Of a stretch of DNA of 64,000 nucleotides, positions 38,536 through 47,648 are shown piece after piece; the first letter of the stretch is position 1; each line of letters opens with the position of its first letter. A program made the translations under genes and the position numbers. The notes beneath the pieces were generated by a model that ran no database searches, was not told the origin of the DNA, and saw only the letters and a program-made list of their open reading frames with translations. The stretch is from the NCBI RefSeq assembly GCF_014199985.1, contig NZ_JACHOS010000007.1, positions 186,001 through 250,000 of the forward strand, read 5' to 3'. The stretch comes from Methylorubrum rhodesianum. GTDB lineage: Bacteria; Pseudomonadota; Alphaproteobacteria; Rhizobiales; Beijerinckiaceae.

Positions 38536-40437
38536 GTGCCCATGTTCGGATACGCCACCCGCCGGAGCGCCACCGCGCTCGCCCTGCTGCTCGCTTCGAC
38601 CGGTCTCGGCACCCTGCCGGCCGTGGCCATGCAGCCGCGGGAATCCTCGCCGATCTCCGAGTACGAGCCGGCGGAGTCGCTGGAAGGCAACTTCCTCTCC
38701 GCCTATATCGCCGGCGCCTCGAAGGACACGGCGGCCGCCGCGAGCTTCTACCGCGAGGCCGTGAAGGGCGATCCGCGCAACGCCGAGCTTCTGGAGCGCG
38801 CCTTCGTGTCGCTTCTGGCCGACGGCGCCATGACCGACGCCTTCCGCGCCGCCGAACGGCTCGCCACCCGCGAGAGCTCGAACGGCCTCGCCCAACTCGC
38901 CCTCGGGGTCCGCCAGCTCAAGGCCGGCCAGTACGGGCCCGCTCGCCAGAGCTTCGGCCGCAGCGGCCGCGGTGCGGCGGCCGACCTGACCGGGACGCTG
39001 CTCACCGCCTGGGCCTATGCCGGCGCGGGCGACGGCAAGCGCGCCTACGAGACGCTGAACCGCCTGCGCGGTGAGCGCTACTTCAACGTCTTCCGCGACT
39101 ACCATGCCGGACTGATCGCCTCGGTGATCGGCGACCGGGCCGAGGCCGAGCGCAAGCTGAAGGCGGCCTACGACGCCGACCACAACACCCTGCGCATCGT
39201 CGACGGCTATGCCCGCTTTGAGGCCGGGATCGGCCGCACCGATCTCGCCATCGACGCCTACAGCGAGTTCGAGAAGGTGATGCCGCGTCATCCCCTCGTG
39301 GTGGACGCGCTCGACAAGCTCAAGGCCGGCAAGCCGCTCACCCCGCTGGTCTCGTCGGCCCAGGAAGGCGCCGCCGAGGTGCTCTACGGCCTCGGCTCGG
39401 CCGGCTCGACGCAGGGCGACGAGCTTCCGGCGGTGGTCTACCTGCGGCTCGCCCTCTATCTCGCCCCCGAACATGCCGTGGCCCGGCTGACGCTCGCCGA
39501 CACGCTCGACCGCATGAAGCAGACCGAGCGCTCGAACGAGGCCTACGCGCAGATCCCGGCCTCCTCGCCGCTCAAGCTCAACGCCGACATCCAGATCGGT
39601 CTCAACCTCGAGCAGATGGGCCGGGGCGACGAGGCGCTCCAGCACCTCGACACCGTGCTCAAGGCGCATCCCGACAACATCGACGTCATCTCGGCCCTCG
39701 GCAACGTGCAGCGCTCGCGCAAGAAGTTCACCGAGGCGACCGACACCTATACCCGCGCGATCAACCTGATCGAGCCGGGCAAGGAAGCCAACAACTGGAC
39801 TCTGTTCTACTTCCGCGGCACCGCCTACGAGCGGGCCGGCGAGTGGCAGAAGGCCGAGGCCGACCTCAAGAAGGCGCTCAGCCTCGTGCCGCCGACCCAG
39901 CCGAACGCCAAGGCGCAGGTGCTCAACTACCTCGCCTATTCCTGGGTCGACCGGAACATGAACATCGACGAGAGCTTCACCATGCTGAAGCAGGCCGTCG
40001 ATCTCTCGCCCCGCGACGGCATGATCATCGACAGCCTCGGCTGGGCCTATTTCCGCTTGGGCCGCTGGGACGACGCGGTGCGCGAGCTGGAGAAGGCGGT
40101 CGAGCTGAAGCCGGGCGATCCGACCATCAACGACCATCTCGGCGACGCTTACTGGCGCACGGGCCGACGGCTCGAGGGCAAGTTCCAGTGGCAGCACGCC
40201 AAGGACCTGAACCCCGAGCCGGACGATCTCGTGAAGATCAACGCCAAGCTCAAGGACGGCCTGCCGGAGCCGGACAAGCCGACTGCCACCGCCGAGAACC
40301 CGCCGCAGCAGGATCCGGCTCAGGCCGTGCCCGCCCCCGTGGCGGCGCCGCACAATCCGGACAATCCGGAATTGCCGAAGGGTGCGCCCGCACCCAACGA
40401 GCCGCCGGGGGCGGCGGACAAGAAGCCGGGGAAGTGA
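38536..40437 (+). CDS. exported TPR-repeat protein
   Basis: 633 residues, GTG start (AAGGAG nine bases upstream). Signal peptide about residues 3-31 (GYATRRSATALALLLASTGL ... AVAM). Then about ten TPR repeats, including SPRDGMIIDSLGWAYFRLGR and PTINDHLGDAYWRTGRRLEG, with the Pro/Asp-rich C-terminal tail. Such proteins are periplasmic or outer-membrane scaffold proteins acting in peptidoglycan or polysaccharide assembly. Partners are not visible. A hairpin (40480-40511) follows. Confidence 0.85.
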   Translation: MPMFGYATRRSATALALLLASTGLGTLPAVAMQPRESSPISEYEPAESLEGNFLSAYIAGASKDTAAAASFYREAVKGDPRNAELLERAFVSLLADGAMTDAFRAAERLATRESSNGLAQLALGVRQLKAGQYGPARQSFGRSGRGAAADLTGTLLTAWAYAGAGDGKRAYETLNRLRGERYFNVFRDYHAGLIASVIGDRAEAERKLKAAYDADHNTLRIVDGYARFEAGIGRTDLAIDAYSEFEKVMPRHPLVVDALDKLKAGKPLTPLVSSAQEGAAEVLYGLGSAGSTQGDELPAVVYLRLALYLAPEHAVARLTLADTLDRMKQTERSNEAYAQIPASSPLKLNADIQIGLNLEQMGRGDEALQHLDTVLKAHPDNIDVISALGNVQRSRKKFTEATDTYTRAINLIEPGKEANNWTLFYFRGTAYERAGEWQKAEADLKKALSLVPPTQPNAKAQVLNYLAYSWVDRNMNIDESFTMLKQAVDLSPRDGMIIDSLGWAYFRLGRWDDAVRELEKAVELKPGDPTINDHLGDAYWRTGRRLEGKFQWQHAKDLNPEPDDLVKINAKLKDGLPEPDKPTATAENPPQQDPAQAVPAPVAAPHNPDNPELPKGAPAPNEPPGAADKKPGK

Positions 40438-40479
40438 GATAGCCGCTCGAGCGGTCTCTCGCACGGGAGCGGCCCATCA

Positions 40480-40511
40480 GGCAGAGGTTGGGATCGGACC
40501 CGGCCTCTGCC
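40480..40511 (+). terminator. hairpin after the TPR gene
   Basis: GGCAGAGG and CCTCTGCC (8 perfect pairs) enclosing a smaller GGG-CCC pair. It starts 42 bases after the TPR stop. No T-run; tentative terminator. Confidence 0.45.
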
Positions 40512-40595
40512 GAACGGTCCAGCCGTCGTCTTGCTCGTTCCCGGCTGTCCGCCTAAGGCAGGGCGCATCCCCTGCCCCTCTGGCCGAGAGCCTTC

Positions 40596-41471
40596 GTGTC
40601 CCTGCTCACCACCCGCGCTCCGGCCAAGATCAACCTGACCCTGCACGTTCTCGGCCGCCGGCCGGGCGACGGCTACCATGCGCTGGAGAGCCTCGTCGCC
40701 TTCGCCGAAGTGGCCGACATGCTGGAACTGGTGCCGGGCCCTGACCTCGCGCTGGAGGTCTCAGGTCCCACGGCCGGGCCGGCGGGGCCGCTCGACGACA
40801 ACCTCGTCCTGCGCGCGGCCCGCCACCTCGCCGCGGGCGTGGACGGCATGCGGCACGGAGCGTTCCGGCTGCACAAGCAATTGCCGGTGGCGGCCGGGAT
40901 CGGCGGCGGCTCGTCGGATGCGGCGGCCGCCCTGCGGCTGCTCGCCGAACTGAACCGCCTCCCGCTCGGTCATCCCGCCGTGATCGCCGCCGCCCGCGCC
41001 ACCGGCGCCGACGTGCCGGTCTGCCTCGATCCGCGGGCGCGGATGATGCGCGGCGCGGGCGAGGAGATCGGACCCGTGCTCGATCTCGCCTCCCTGCCGG
41101 CGGTGCTGGTCAATCCCGGCGTACCCGTCGCGACGGCGCCGGTCTTCAAGGCGCTGGGACTGGCCGTCGGGCAGCGGCTCGACGGGGCTGCGCATCCGGT
41201 GATCGGCAGCGGTCTCGATGCGACGTCCTTGCTCGGCGCGATCGCACCGGCCCGCAACGATCTGGAGGCTCCGGCCCTCACCGTCGCCCCCGTCATCGGC
41301 GAGGCGCTGGCGCTGCTGCGCGCCCAGGGCGGATGCCGCCTCGCGCGGATGTCCGGATCGGGCGCGACCGTGTTCGCGATCTTCGCAGACGATGGGGCGG
41401 CGGAGGCTGCGGCGGGAGCGATCCGCGCCCTGCAGCCGAGCTGGTGGGTGGAGCCGACGCGCCTCGCCTGA
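40596..41471 (+). CDS. ispE: 4-diphosphocytidyl-2-C-methyl-D-erythritol kinase
   Basis: 291 residues, GHMP kinase of the MEP isoprenoid pathway; it phosphorylates CDP-methylerythritol with ATP. N-terminal [20 protein letters not shown] (K11 catalytic region) and the ATP loop [20 protein letters not shown] are diagnostic. [12 protein letters not shown] is the third GHMP motif. GTG start 40596 (GTG TCC CTG CTC). It converges with the octaprenyl synthase gene 21 bases away, so two isoprenoid steps lie side by side. Confidence 0.92.
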   Translation: MSLLTTRAPAKINLTLHVLGRRPGDGYHALESLVAFAEVADMLELVPGPDLALEVSGPTAGPAGPLDDNLVLRAARHLAAGVDGMRHGAFRLHKQLPVAAGIGGGSSDAAAALRLLAELNRLPLGHPAVIAAARATGADVPVCLDPRARMMRGAGEEIGPVLDLASLPAVLVNPGVPVATAPVFKALGLAVGQRLDGAAHPVIGSGLDATSLLGAIAPARNDLEAPALTVAPVIGEALALLRAQGGCRLARMSGSGATVFAIFADDGAAEAAAGAIRALQPSWWVEPTRLA

Positions 41472-41492
41472 GACGGCGCTGCTGCGGGCGCG

Positions 41493-42527
41493 TCAGTGCG
41501 CCCGGGCGATGCAGAAATCCACCACCTGCAACAGGGCGATCTTCATCGGTCCGTTCGGGAACGGGTCCAATGCCGCGCGGGCCTGATCGCCGTAGTGGCG
41601 GGCGCGCTCGATCGTGTCGTCGAGGGCGCGATGGCGGAGCAGGATGGCCAGCGCCTGCTGCAGATCGCCTTCCTCCAGATCCTCCCGCTCGAGGGTGCGG
41701 CGCCAGAAGGCGCGTTCCTCGTCCGTGCCGCGGCGCAACGCCAGCACGATCGGCAGGGTGATCTTGCCCTCGCGGAAGTCGTCGCCGACATTCTTGCCCA
41801 GCGCGGCGCTGGTGCCGCCGTAATCGAGCACGTCGTCGATGAGCTGGAAGGCGATGCCGAGATTCATGCCGTAGGCGCGGCAGGCCGTCTGTTCCGCGTC
41901 CGGACGCCCGGCCAGGACCGGGCCGACCTCGCAGGCCGCCGCGAACAGCTCGGCGGTCTTGCCGCGGATCACGGCCAGATACTCGTCCTCGCTCGTCTCG
42001 ATGTTCTTGGCGGCAGTGAGCTGCATCACCTCGCCCTCGGCGATCACGGTGGCCGCCGCCGACAGGATGTCGAGGGCGCGCAGGCTCCCGACCTCGACCA
42101 TCATGCGGAAGGCCTGACCGAGCAGGAAGTCGCCGACGAGCACGCTCGCCTCGTTGCCCCACTTGATGCGGGCGGCGACCCGGCCGCGGCGCATGTCGCT
42201 CTCGTCCACCACGTCGTCGTGAAGGAGGGTCGCGGTGTGCATGAATTCGACCGCGGCGGCGAGCTTCACCGCGCCGTCGGCCTCGCGGTTCTCGGCGCCG
42301 TAGCCGCACAGGTCGGCGCAGGCCAGCGTCAGGATCGGCCGCAGCCGCTTGCCGCCAGAGGCGATCAGGTGGTTGGCGACCTCGGGGATCATCGCCACGT
42401 CGGAGCCGGTGCGCGACAGGATCGTCGCATTCACCCGCTCCATCCCGGCCGCGACGAGGCGCACGAGATCGGTGAGGCTGGCCTCCGGATCGGAGCGGCC
42501 TTCATCGAGGGTAACGACGACGCCCAA
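41493..42527 (-). CDS. ispB: polyprenyl (octaprenyl) diphosphate synthase
   Basis: 344 residues from a TTG start. Trans-prenyltransferase that elongates isoprenoid chains, probably the ubiquinone side-chain precursor (Q10-type chain length is usual in alphaproteobacteria; the length is not read here). First aspartate-rich motif in LLHDDVVDESD (D104, D105, D108), second in FQLIDDVLDY, plus GGKRLRP for IPP binding. TTG 42527 has GGAGG 8 bases upstream and gives a family-like N-terminus; the ATG at 42635 would add 36 odd residues. Confidence 0.88.
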   Translation of the reverse strand: MGVVVTLDEGRSDPEASLTDLVRLVAAGMERVNATILSRTGSDVAMIPEVANHLIASGGKRLRPILTLACADLCGYGAENREADGAVKLAAAVEFMHTATLLHDDVVDESDMRRGRVAARIKWGNEASVLVGDFLLGQAFRMMVEVGSLRALDILSAAATVIAEGEVMQLTAAKNIETSEDEYLAVIRGKTAELFAAACEVGPVLAGRPDAEQTACRAYGMNLGIAFQLIDDVLDYGGTSAALGKNVGDDFREGKITLPIVLALRRGTDEERAFWRRTLEREDLEEGDLQQALAILLRHRALDDTIERARHYGDQARAALDPFPNGPMKIALLQVVDFCIARAH

Positions 42528-42717
42528 GCGCGATGCCTCCGGAAACTCTCGACCGGCACCCTGCCGGAACCCCTGCCCCGCGGCTGCCCCTGTCGCACGG
42601 GGCCGTCGGCACTGCAACACGCGGTCGTGCCGCATGGCTGCGCACGGGCGTGGACAATGTTACGAGCCATACTCCGCGGGCCCGCATGCCGGGAGGCGGC
42701 TGAAGGGGTTTGATGCC

Positions 42718-42945
42718 GTGACGGAACTGATCCGCACCAACGACATCGTCTTGATCGGTTTCGCGCGCTCGCTTCTGGAGGAGGCGGGTGTCCCGCTCTT
42801 CGTCGCCGACGAGCACATGAGCGCGCTGGAAGGTTCGATCGGCGCCTTCGGCCGGCGCCTGCTCGTGCCCGATGATCACGCGCGGCAGGCGCGCCGCATC
42901 CTGACCGATGCCGGACTGTCCGCCGAACTGCGCGACGATCGCTGA
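42718..42945 (+). CDS. DUF2007 small protein
   Basis: 75 residues, GTG start (GTG ACG GAA CTG ATC). Compact fold of the DUF2007 family (putative prokaryotic signal-transducing protein): ELIRTNDIVLIGFARSLLEE, FVADEHMSALEGSIGAFG, and RRLLVPDDHARQARRIL. Cytoplasmic; biochemical role unknown in the family. The methyltransferase TrmN6 starts 10 bases after its stop, so they are probably cotranscribed, as in other alphaproteobacteria. Confidence 0.8.
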   Translation: MTELIRTNDIVLIGFARSLLEEAGVPLFVADEHMSALEGSIGAFGRRLLVPDDHARQARRILTDAGLSAELRDDR

Positions 42946-42955
42946 GCGAGCCTGC

Positions 42956-43708
42956 GTGAGGACCGAGACGGACGCCTTTCTCGGCGGTCGCCTGAAGCTG
43001 CGACAGCCGCCCCGCGGCGCCCACCGCGCCGGCACCGACGCGGTGCTGCTCGCCCGCCTTCTCGTTCCCGCCCCGGGCGCCACGCTCTTCGATCTCGGCG
43101 CGGCCACCGGCGCGGTGGGGCTCGCGTCGGCGCGACTGTCCGAGGTCGGCCGCGTGGTGCTGGTCGAGCGCGACCCCGACCTCGCCGCCCTCGCCCGGGA
43201 GAATGCGGCGGCGAACGGGCTCGACGACCGCGTCGCGGTGATCGAGGCGGAACTCCTGGCGCCGGCGCGGCAGCGCCGGGAGGCCGGACTGGAGCCGGAC
43301 AGCGCCGACATCGTGCTGACCAATCCGCCCTTCTTCGAGTCCGGCATGCACCGCCCCTCCCCCATCCCGCAGAAGGCCACGGCGCACACCTTCGCGGCCG
43401 GGGGGCTCGATCGGTGGCTGAGAACCTGTGCCGACTTGCTGCGTCCCGGCGGACGCCTCGGCCTGATTCACCGGGCCGACGCCCTTCCCGCTTGCCTCGA
43501 CGCGCTGCGCGGACGCTTCGGCGACTATGCCGTTCGCCCCGTTCACGCACGGGCCGAGCGGCCGGCGATCCGCGTGCTGATCGCGGGTGTGAAGGGCAGC
43601 CGCGCCCCGTTGCGCCTGTTGCCGCCTCTGGTGCTTCAGGACGCGGCCGGGCACTTCACGCCGGAAGCCGAGGCGCTGCATCGCGGTGACCCCTGGCCTC
43701 TCCCATGA
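42956..43708 (+). CDS. trmN6: tRNA1(Val) (adenine-37-N6)-methyltransferase TrmN6-like
   Basis: 250 residues, GTG start (GTG AGG ACC GAG). SAM-dependent N6-adenine methylase: motif I DLGAATGAVGLASAR with acidic LVERDP, and the catalytic NPPFFESG. Substrate of E. coli YfiC is A37 of tRNA-Val; here that is inferred. Only weak Shine-Dalgarno (GAGCGAG) is visible upstream. Cotranscribed with the DUF2007 gene and terminated by the hairpin at 43712-43733. Confidence 0.82.
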   Translation: MRTETDAFLGGRLKLRQPPRGAHRAGTDAVLLARLLVPAPGATLFDLGAATGAVGLASARLSEVGRVVLVERDPDLAALARENAAANGLDDRVAVIEAELLAPARQRREAGLEPDSADIVLTNPPFFESGMHRPSPIPQKATAHTFAAGGLDRWLRTCADLLRPGGRLGLIHRADALPACLDALRGRFGDYAVRPVHARAERPAIRVLIAGVKGSRAPLRLLPPLVLQDAAGHFTPEAEALHRGDPWPLP

Positions 43709-43711
43709 AAA

Positions 43712-43733
43712 GGGATGCCCGCTCGGGCATCCC
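43712..43733. terminator. hairpin terminator between trmN6 and leftward gene
   Basis: GGGATGCCC, loop GCTC, GGGCATCCC: 9 perfect pairs, starting 4 bases after the trmN6 stop, with AAAA before it. Facing convergent genes, so the A-run serves as a U-run for the leftward transcript. Confidence 0.7.
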
Positions 43734-43762
43734 TCGATCCGCCTCGGGCTCGGCGCCACGCC

Positions 43763-44056
43763 TCAGTGCCAGGGGTGGTAGAACCGGGGCCGATGGTCGT
43801 AGTGCGTCCGCCAGTAGGCTCGACGGTAGTAGGGCCGCGGCCGCCAAGACGCGTGACGGTAGTGGTTGCGTGGGCGGCAGTAGAGGCGCCGATCATGCCG
43901 GCGGCCGTACCAGTGGGCCGTGTTGAACAGGGCCGAATCGGTCGCCTGGGCCGCTGCGGATGGCACGGGGAGCGGGGCAGCGCTGGCGGTGGCGTTCGGG
44001 CCGGCGAGGCCTCCGAGCATCCCGAAGGCCAGGATGGCCAGACGTGGGGCACGCAT
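43763..44056 (-). CDS. exported Arg/Tyr/His-rich protein, unknown
   Basis: 97 residues. Signal peptide (MRAPRLAILAFGMLGGLAGP, cleavage near ASA-AP). The mature end is unusual: Arg, Tyr, His and Trp rich (WYGRRHDRRLYCRPRNHYRH, RPYYRRAYWRTHY), which could bind metals or polyanions. One cysteine. Start ATG 44056. A set of such short basic aromatic exported proteins is common in methylobacteria (recalled, not checked). Function unknown. Confidence 0.62.
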   Translation of the reverse strand: MRAPRLAILAFGMLGGLAGPNATASAAPLPVPSAAAQATDSALFNTAHWYGRRHDRRLYCRPRNHYRHASWRPRPYYRRAYWRTHYDHRPRFYHPWH

Positions 44057-44179
44057 CGGGCAGGGCTTCGATCCGCCGCGATGGATCGGCCGGCGGCGTC
44101 CTGCTAACGGAGGATCGGTCCGCCCCCCGAGGGCGGCGCTCTCTGCGACCTCGGAACGAAGCCGCGAAAAGAAGCCGCC

Positions 44180-45040
44180 ATGCCGCTGACCATCCCGACC
44201 TGGTTGCGCTTCCTCCTGCCCGGCCGTTTCCGCAAGCCTCCGGCGCGGGTCGCGGTGGTACGCCTGAGCGGCGTGATCGGCACCGTCTCGCCGCTCCGGC
44301 CGGGCCTCTCCATCGCTACGGTGGCGCCGAGCCTGGAACGCGCCTTCACCATGCCGGGGCTGTCGGCGGTGGCCCTCGTCATCAACTCGCCCGGCGGTTC
44401 CCCGGTACAATCCCACCTGATCTACCGCCGCATCCGAGCGCTCGCGGCGGAGAAGGAGATCAAGGTCTTTGCCTTCGTGGAGGATGCCGCGGCCTCGGGC
44501 GGCTACATGATCGCCTGTGCCGCCGACGAGATCGTCGCCGATCCCGCCTCGCTCGTCGGCTCCATCGGGGTGGTTTCGGCCGGCTTCGGTTTCGACCGGC
44601 TGATCGAGCGCATCGGCATCGAGCGCCGCGTCCATACCCAGGGCGAAGCCAAGGCGATGCTCGATCCCTTCAGGCCGGAGAACCCGCAGGACGTCGCCCG
44701 GCTGAAGGACATTCAGGCCGATGTGCAGACCCTGTTCACCGGCCTCGTACGCGAGCGGCGGCCTAAGCTCGATGCGAGCCGTGACCTGTTCACCGGCGCG
44801 GTCTGGACCGGACGGCAGGCGCTCGAACTCGGCCTCGTCGATGCGCTCGGCGACCTGCGCGGGACGTTGCGCGCCCGCTACGGCGAGAAGGTCGAACTGC
44901 GGCTCGTGGCCGAGACCCGCGGCTCATGGCTCGCCCGCCTGCTGCGCCGTGCCGGTCCCGGCCAGACGGCCGCCGGACTCCCCGATGCGCTGATTGCGGC
45001 GGTGGAGGAGCGCGCCGCCTGGGCAAGGTTGGGATTGTAG
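44180..45040 (+). CDS. S49 family peptidase (SppA/SohB-like)
   Basis: 286 residues. Serine-lysine signal-peptide peptidase-type enzyme. The nucleophile is S106 in EDAAASGGYMIACAADEI, with the base K158 in HTQGEAKAMLDPF; VINSPGGSP is the oxyanion-type motif. No strong transmembrane segment near the N-terminus beyond WLRFLLPGRF, so it is more like the short SohB/SppA form, and its attachment is uncertain. Degrades signal peptides or membrane-protein remnants. Start ATG 44180. Confidence 0.83.
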   Translation: MPLTIPTWLRFLLPGRFRKPPARVAVVRLSGVIGTVSPLRPGLSIATVAPSLERAFTMPGLSAVALVINSPGGSPVQSHLIYRRIRALAAEKEIKVFAFVEDAAASGGYMIACAADEIVADPASLVGSIGVVSAGFGFDRLIERIGIERRVHTQGEAKAMLDPFRPENPQDVARLKDIQADVQTLFTGLVRERRPKLDASRDLFTGAVWTGRQALELGLVDALGDLRGTLRARYGEKVELRLVAETRGSWLARLLRRAGPGQTAAGLPDALIAAVEERAAWARLGL

Positions 45041-45048
45041 ACGAGGGA

Positions 45049-46095
45049 TCATGCTCCGGCGGCGGTGACCGCACCGCCCCCGCGCGTACGCGGCACCGTG
45101 ATCCCCGCCCCTCGCCGGATGTTTCGGCGCATCGGCTCGATGCACCGCGCGTTCAGAGACGCCATCACGACGGCGATGCCGAGCGAGGCGAGGATCGCGG
45201 CAAGAGCGAAGCCGGTTCCCCGCACCTCGGGCGAGAAAGCCGCCAGCGCGACGGCGAACCCGGCCAGCCAGTGGCAGAGGAAGACGGGATAGGCCAGTTC
45301 CCCCATGTGCGCGTCCACGACGCGCAGCGTCGCGGCCGGCCTCCAATCCGCGAGGGCTGCGACGAGCGCGGCACCGATGATGCTGTTGAGGTAGAATCCT
45401 CCGAGGCGGACGTAGTCGTCGGAGAGTATCCAACCGCCGCAGATCATGTTGGCGATCCAGAGCATCAGCAGGGGCGGGACGGCTCGAGGTGAGATCTTCG
45501 ACAGGCGCTGCTTGCGTTGAAAGTAGATCAGGGCTCCGATGGAGAAGCCGAGGGTCGCGCCATGCGGGTCGAAGTAGCGGGTATGCCAGCCGTCTCCGCC
45601 CAGAGCTGTGAGGGCATGGAACACCACGGCGGTCGCGAACAGCCAGGTGGCATAGGACTTCCTGCGCGCGAATCCGAGTGAGAGATAAGCGTACATCAAA
45701 ATCTCGACCGCGACGGACCAGGCCGGCATGACGAGGCGGAATTGGTGTTCCCAACTCATCATCGGCAGCAGCAAGAGATTGAGCCAGAAGTCGTGGAGGC
45801 TTGGTCCGGCCCAGTGCGTGGAGAACCGCGCCGTTTCGCCGGGAAGAGCGAGAACCGTTCCCAGGGTTGCTGCCAAGGTGATGTAGTAGAGCGGCAGGAG
45901 CCTTAGCGCTCGATTTATCCAGAAGCGCTTGAGATCGAACGCATAAACCTCATTCAACGCTGCCGTGATGGCGAATCCGGATAGGATGAAGAAGACGCTG
46001 ACGGAATAATAGCCGAAGTGCTTGTAATACGGATCGCCGGCAAAGTGGCTCAGGATCACCATGACGGCGAGAAGCAGGCGGAGTGCTCCGGACAT
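45049..46095 (-). CDS. acyltransferase family 3 membrane protein (OafA-like)
   Basis: 348 residues, about 9-10 transmembrane helices. Acyltransferase-3 marks: LRLLLAVMVILSHFAGDP (His in helix 1), FGYYSVSVFFILSGFAITAA, and FWINRALRLLPLYYI. It acetylates or otherwise acylates a surface polysaccharide or lipid. Its DNA is clearly less GC-rich than its neighbours (much of 45640-46080 is near 50-60%), so it may be a recent acquisition. It converges with the S49 peptidase, 8 bases apart. Substrate unknown. Confidence 0.85.
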   Translation of the reverse strand: MSGALRLLLAVMVILSHFAGDPYYKHFGYYSVSVFFILSGFAITAALNEVYAFDLKRFWINRALRLLPLYYITLAATLGTVLALPGETARFSTHWAGPSLHDFWLNLLLLPMMSWEHQFRLVMPAWSVAVEILMYAYLSLGFARRKSYATWLFATAVVFHALTALGGDGWHTRYFDPHGATLGFSIGALIYFQRKQRLSKISPRAVPPLLMLWIANMICGGWILSDDYVRLGGFYLNSIIGAALVAALADWRPAATLRVVDAHMGELAYPVFLCHWLAGFAVALAAFSPEVRGTGFALAAILASLGIAVVMASLNARCIEPMRRNIRRGAGITVPRTRGGGAVTAAGA

Positions 46096-46295
46096 GGAGT
46101 TTCAAAGCGTTCGCTGGCGGTCGGGCTGAAGAATTGCCCTGAGGACCGTTTCTAATCTGTTAGAGCCGGCTGCACATCAGAATGGACTGGTATTCGGTTG
46201 GGGTTTTCACTCCTTGGAAAACTCTGCACCCGTGGCCCGGCGGAGGGCTTCCGCCTGCCCGATCCGAGCCCGGGCTTGTCGCCGAAGTCGAGTTA

Positions 46296-46332
46296 CTGTA
46301 CCGATCGGTATCATTCGTACTGATCGGTACAG
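46296..46332. promoter_or_regulatory. operator for the TetR regulator
   Basis: CTGTACCGATC and GATCGGTACAG, 11-base perfect inverted arms. Inside are two overlapping dyads: TACCGATCGGTA (46299-46310) and GTAC-TGATCG-GTAC (46317-46330), centres about 19 bases apart. It ends 12 bases before the DUF1348 start, so a repressor bound here would block the operon. The TetR gene is second in that operon, so autoregulation is expected. Confidence 0.75.
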
Positions 46333-46343
46333 AAAGGCTTGCC

Positions 46344-46808
46344 ATGCCCCGTCCCCCGCTCCCGCCCTTCACCGACGAGACCGCCGCGCAGAAGGCGCGC
46401 ATGGCGGAGGATGCCTGGAACAGTCGCGACCCGGAGCGCGTCGCCCTCGCCTACACGCCCGACAGCGTCTGGCGGAACCGGGCCGAGTTCGTGAAGGGTC
46501 GGGAGGAGATCGCCGCCTTCCTGCGGCGAAAGTGGGCCCGAGAGCTGGAGTACCGGCTGATCAAGGAAGTCTGGGCGCATCAGGGCAACCGCATCGCCGT
46601 GCGCTTCGCCTACGAGTGGCGTGACGACAGCGGCCAGTGGTTCCGCTCCTACGGTAACGAGAACTGGGAATTCGACGAGGCGGGCCTGATGCGCCGCCGG
46701 ATCGCCTCCATCAACGATCTGCCGATCGCGGAGACCGACCGGAAGTTCCACTGGCCCATCGGCCGCCGGCCGGACGACCATCCGTCCCTCAGCGATCTCG
46801 GGCTGTAG
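46344..46808 (+). CDS. DUF1348 (NTF2-like) protein
   Basis: 154 residues of the SnoaL/NTF2-like DUF1348 family. Typical sequence: [49 protein letters not shown], and [20 protein letters not shown]. No enzyme activity is established for the family; it is often found beside TetR regulators and stress genes. Start ATG 46344 ([12 protein letters not shown]) is chosen because the operator lies directly upstream. The TetR gene starts 3 bases after its stop. Confidence 0.85.
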   Translation: MPRPPLPPFTDETAAQKARMAEDAWNSRDPERVALAYTPDSVWRNRAEFVKGREEIAAFLRRKWARELEYRLIKEVWAHQGNRIAVRFAYEWRDDSGQWFRSYGNENWEFDEAGLMRRRIASINDLPIAETDRKFHWPIGRRPDDHPSLSDLGL

Positions 46809-46811
46809 CGC

Positions 46812-47375
46812 GTGGCTCGCACCGTCGCCGAGCGGTCCGACGTGTTGCCGCTGCTTGCGGAGGTGTTTCGGGAGCACGGCTACGAGGGAGCGAGCCTGTC
46901 GCTGATCTCGAAGGCGACCGGGCTCGGCAAAGGGAGCCTCTATCATTTCTTCCCCGGAGGGAAGGAGGAGATGGCGGTAGCCGTGCTCGCCGAGATCGAC
47001 GGCTGGTTCGAGGCCAACGTCTTCCGTCCCCTGCGGGAGACGAACGACCCGAGGGCGGCCGTGGCGACGATGTTCGCGACGACCGCCGAGTATTTCCGCT
47101 CCGGCCGTCGGGTCTGCCTGGTCGGCGCCCTGAGCCTGAGCGATGCCCGCGACCGTTTCGCCGGTCGCCTCCGGGACTACTTCGCCCGCTGGGTCGAAGC
47201 GCTCACCGCAGCCCTCGCCCGCGCGGGACACGGTCCGGAGGCGGCTGGCGCCATCGCCGAGGAGGCCGTGGGCGGCATCCAGGGAGCGGTGGTGCTGGCT
47301 CGCGCCCTCGACCGGCCCGACGTTTTCGAGCGGATCCTGACGGGGTTGCGGGCGCGCTGCCTCGGTACCGCCTGA
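46812..47375 (+). CDS. TetR/AcrR family transcriptional repressor
   Basis: 187 residues, GTG start. The helix-turn-helix is at about residues 28-48: YEGASLSLISKATGLGKGSL, with YHFFPGGKEEM as the third-helix end. The C-terminal ligand domain is helical. Genes of this type with the GLGKGSLYHFFPGGKEEM pattern regulate detoxification genes. It is cotranscribed with the DUF1348 gene and should bind the operator at 46296-46332. The inducer is unknown. Confidence 0.88.
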   Translation: MARTVAERSDVLPLLAEVFREHGYEGASLSLISKATGLGKGSLYHFFPGGKEEMAVAVLAEIDGWFEANVFRPLRETNDPRAAVATMFATTAEYFRSGRRVCLVGALSLSDARDRFAGRLRDYFARWVEALTAALARAGHGPEAAGAIAEEAVGGIQGAVVLARALDRPDVFERILTGLRARCLGTA

Positions 47376-47405
47376 GGCTCGGCGTCATCCTGATGGCGCT
47401 GCGGC

Positions 47406-47648
47406 TCAGCGCGCGCAGCCGGCCGGGGCCGAGTAGCCGGAATAGACCACCCGGACCTTGCGGGTGCAGGTCTCGGCCGCCGGCATGGCGGCGACCGGGG
47501 CGATCTCGACCGGCGTGATCGCCACCGTCTTCTCCACCGCCGTGGTGCCATCCGGCGTGGCAAGCGCGTTCGATGCACCCATCACCAGCGATGTGGTGGC
47601 GAGAGCGGCCGCGACGAGAGCGGCGAAAACAGTCAATCCCTTGCGCAT
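47406..47648 (-). CDS. small exported protein, unknown
   Basis: 80 residues. Signal peptide MRKGLTVFAALVAAALATTS with cleavage near ALA-TP, and a mature region with two cysteines (ETCTRKVRVV, SAPAGCAR) that could form a disulfide. Periplasmic or secreted. Its 3' end lies near the tetR stop (30-base gap), converging. No family recognised. Confidence 0.6.
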   Translation of the reverse strand: MRKGLTVFAALVAAALATTSLVMGASNALATPDGTTAVEKTVAITPVEIAPVAAMPAAETCTRKVRVVYSGYSAPAGCAR

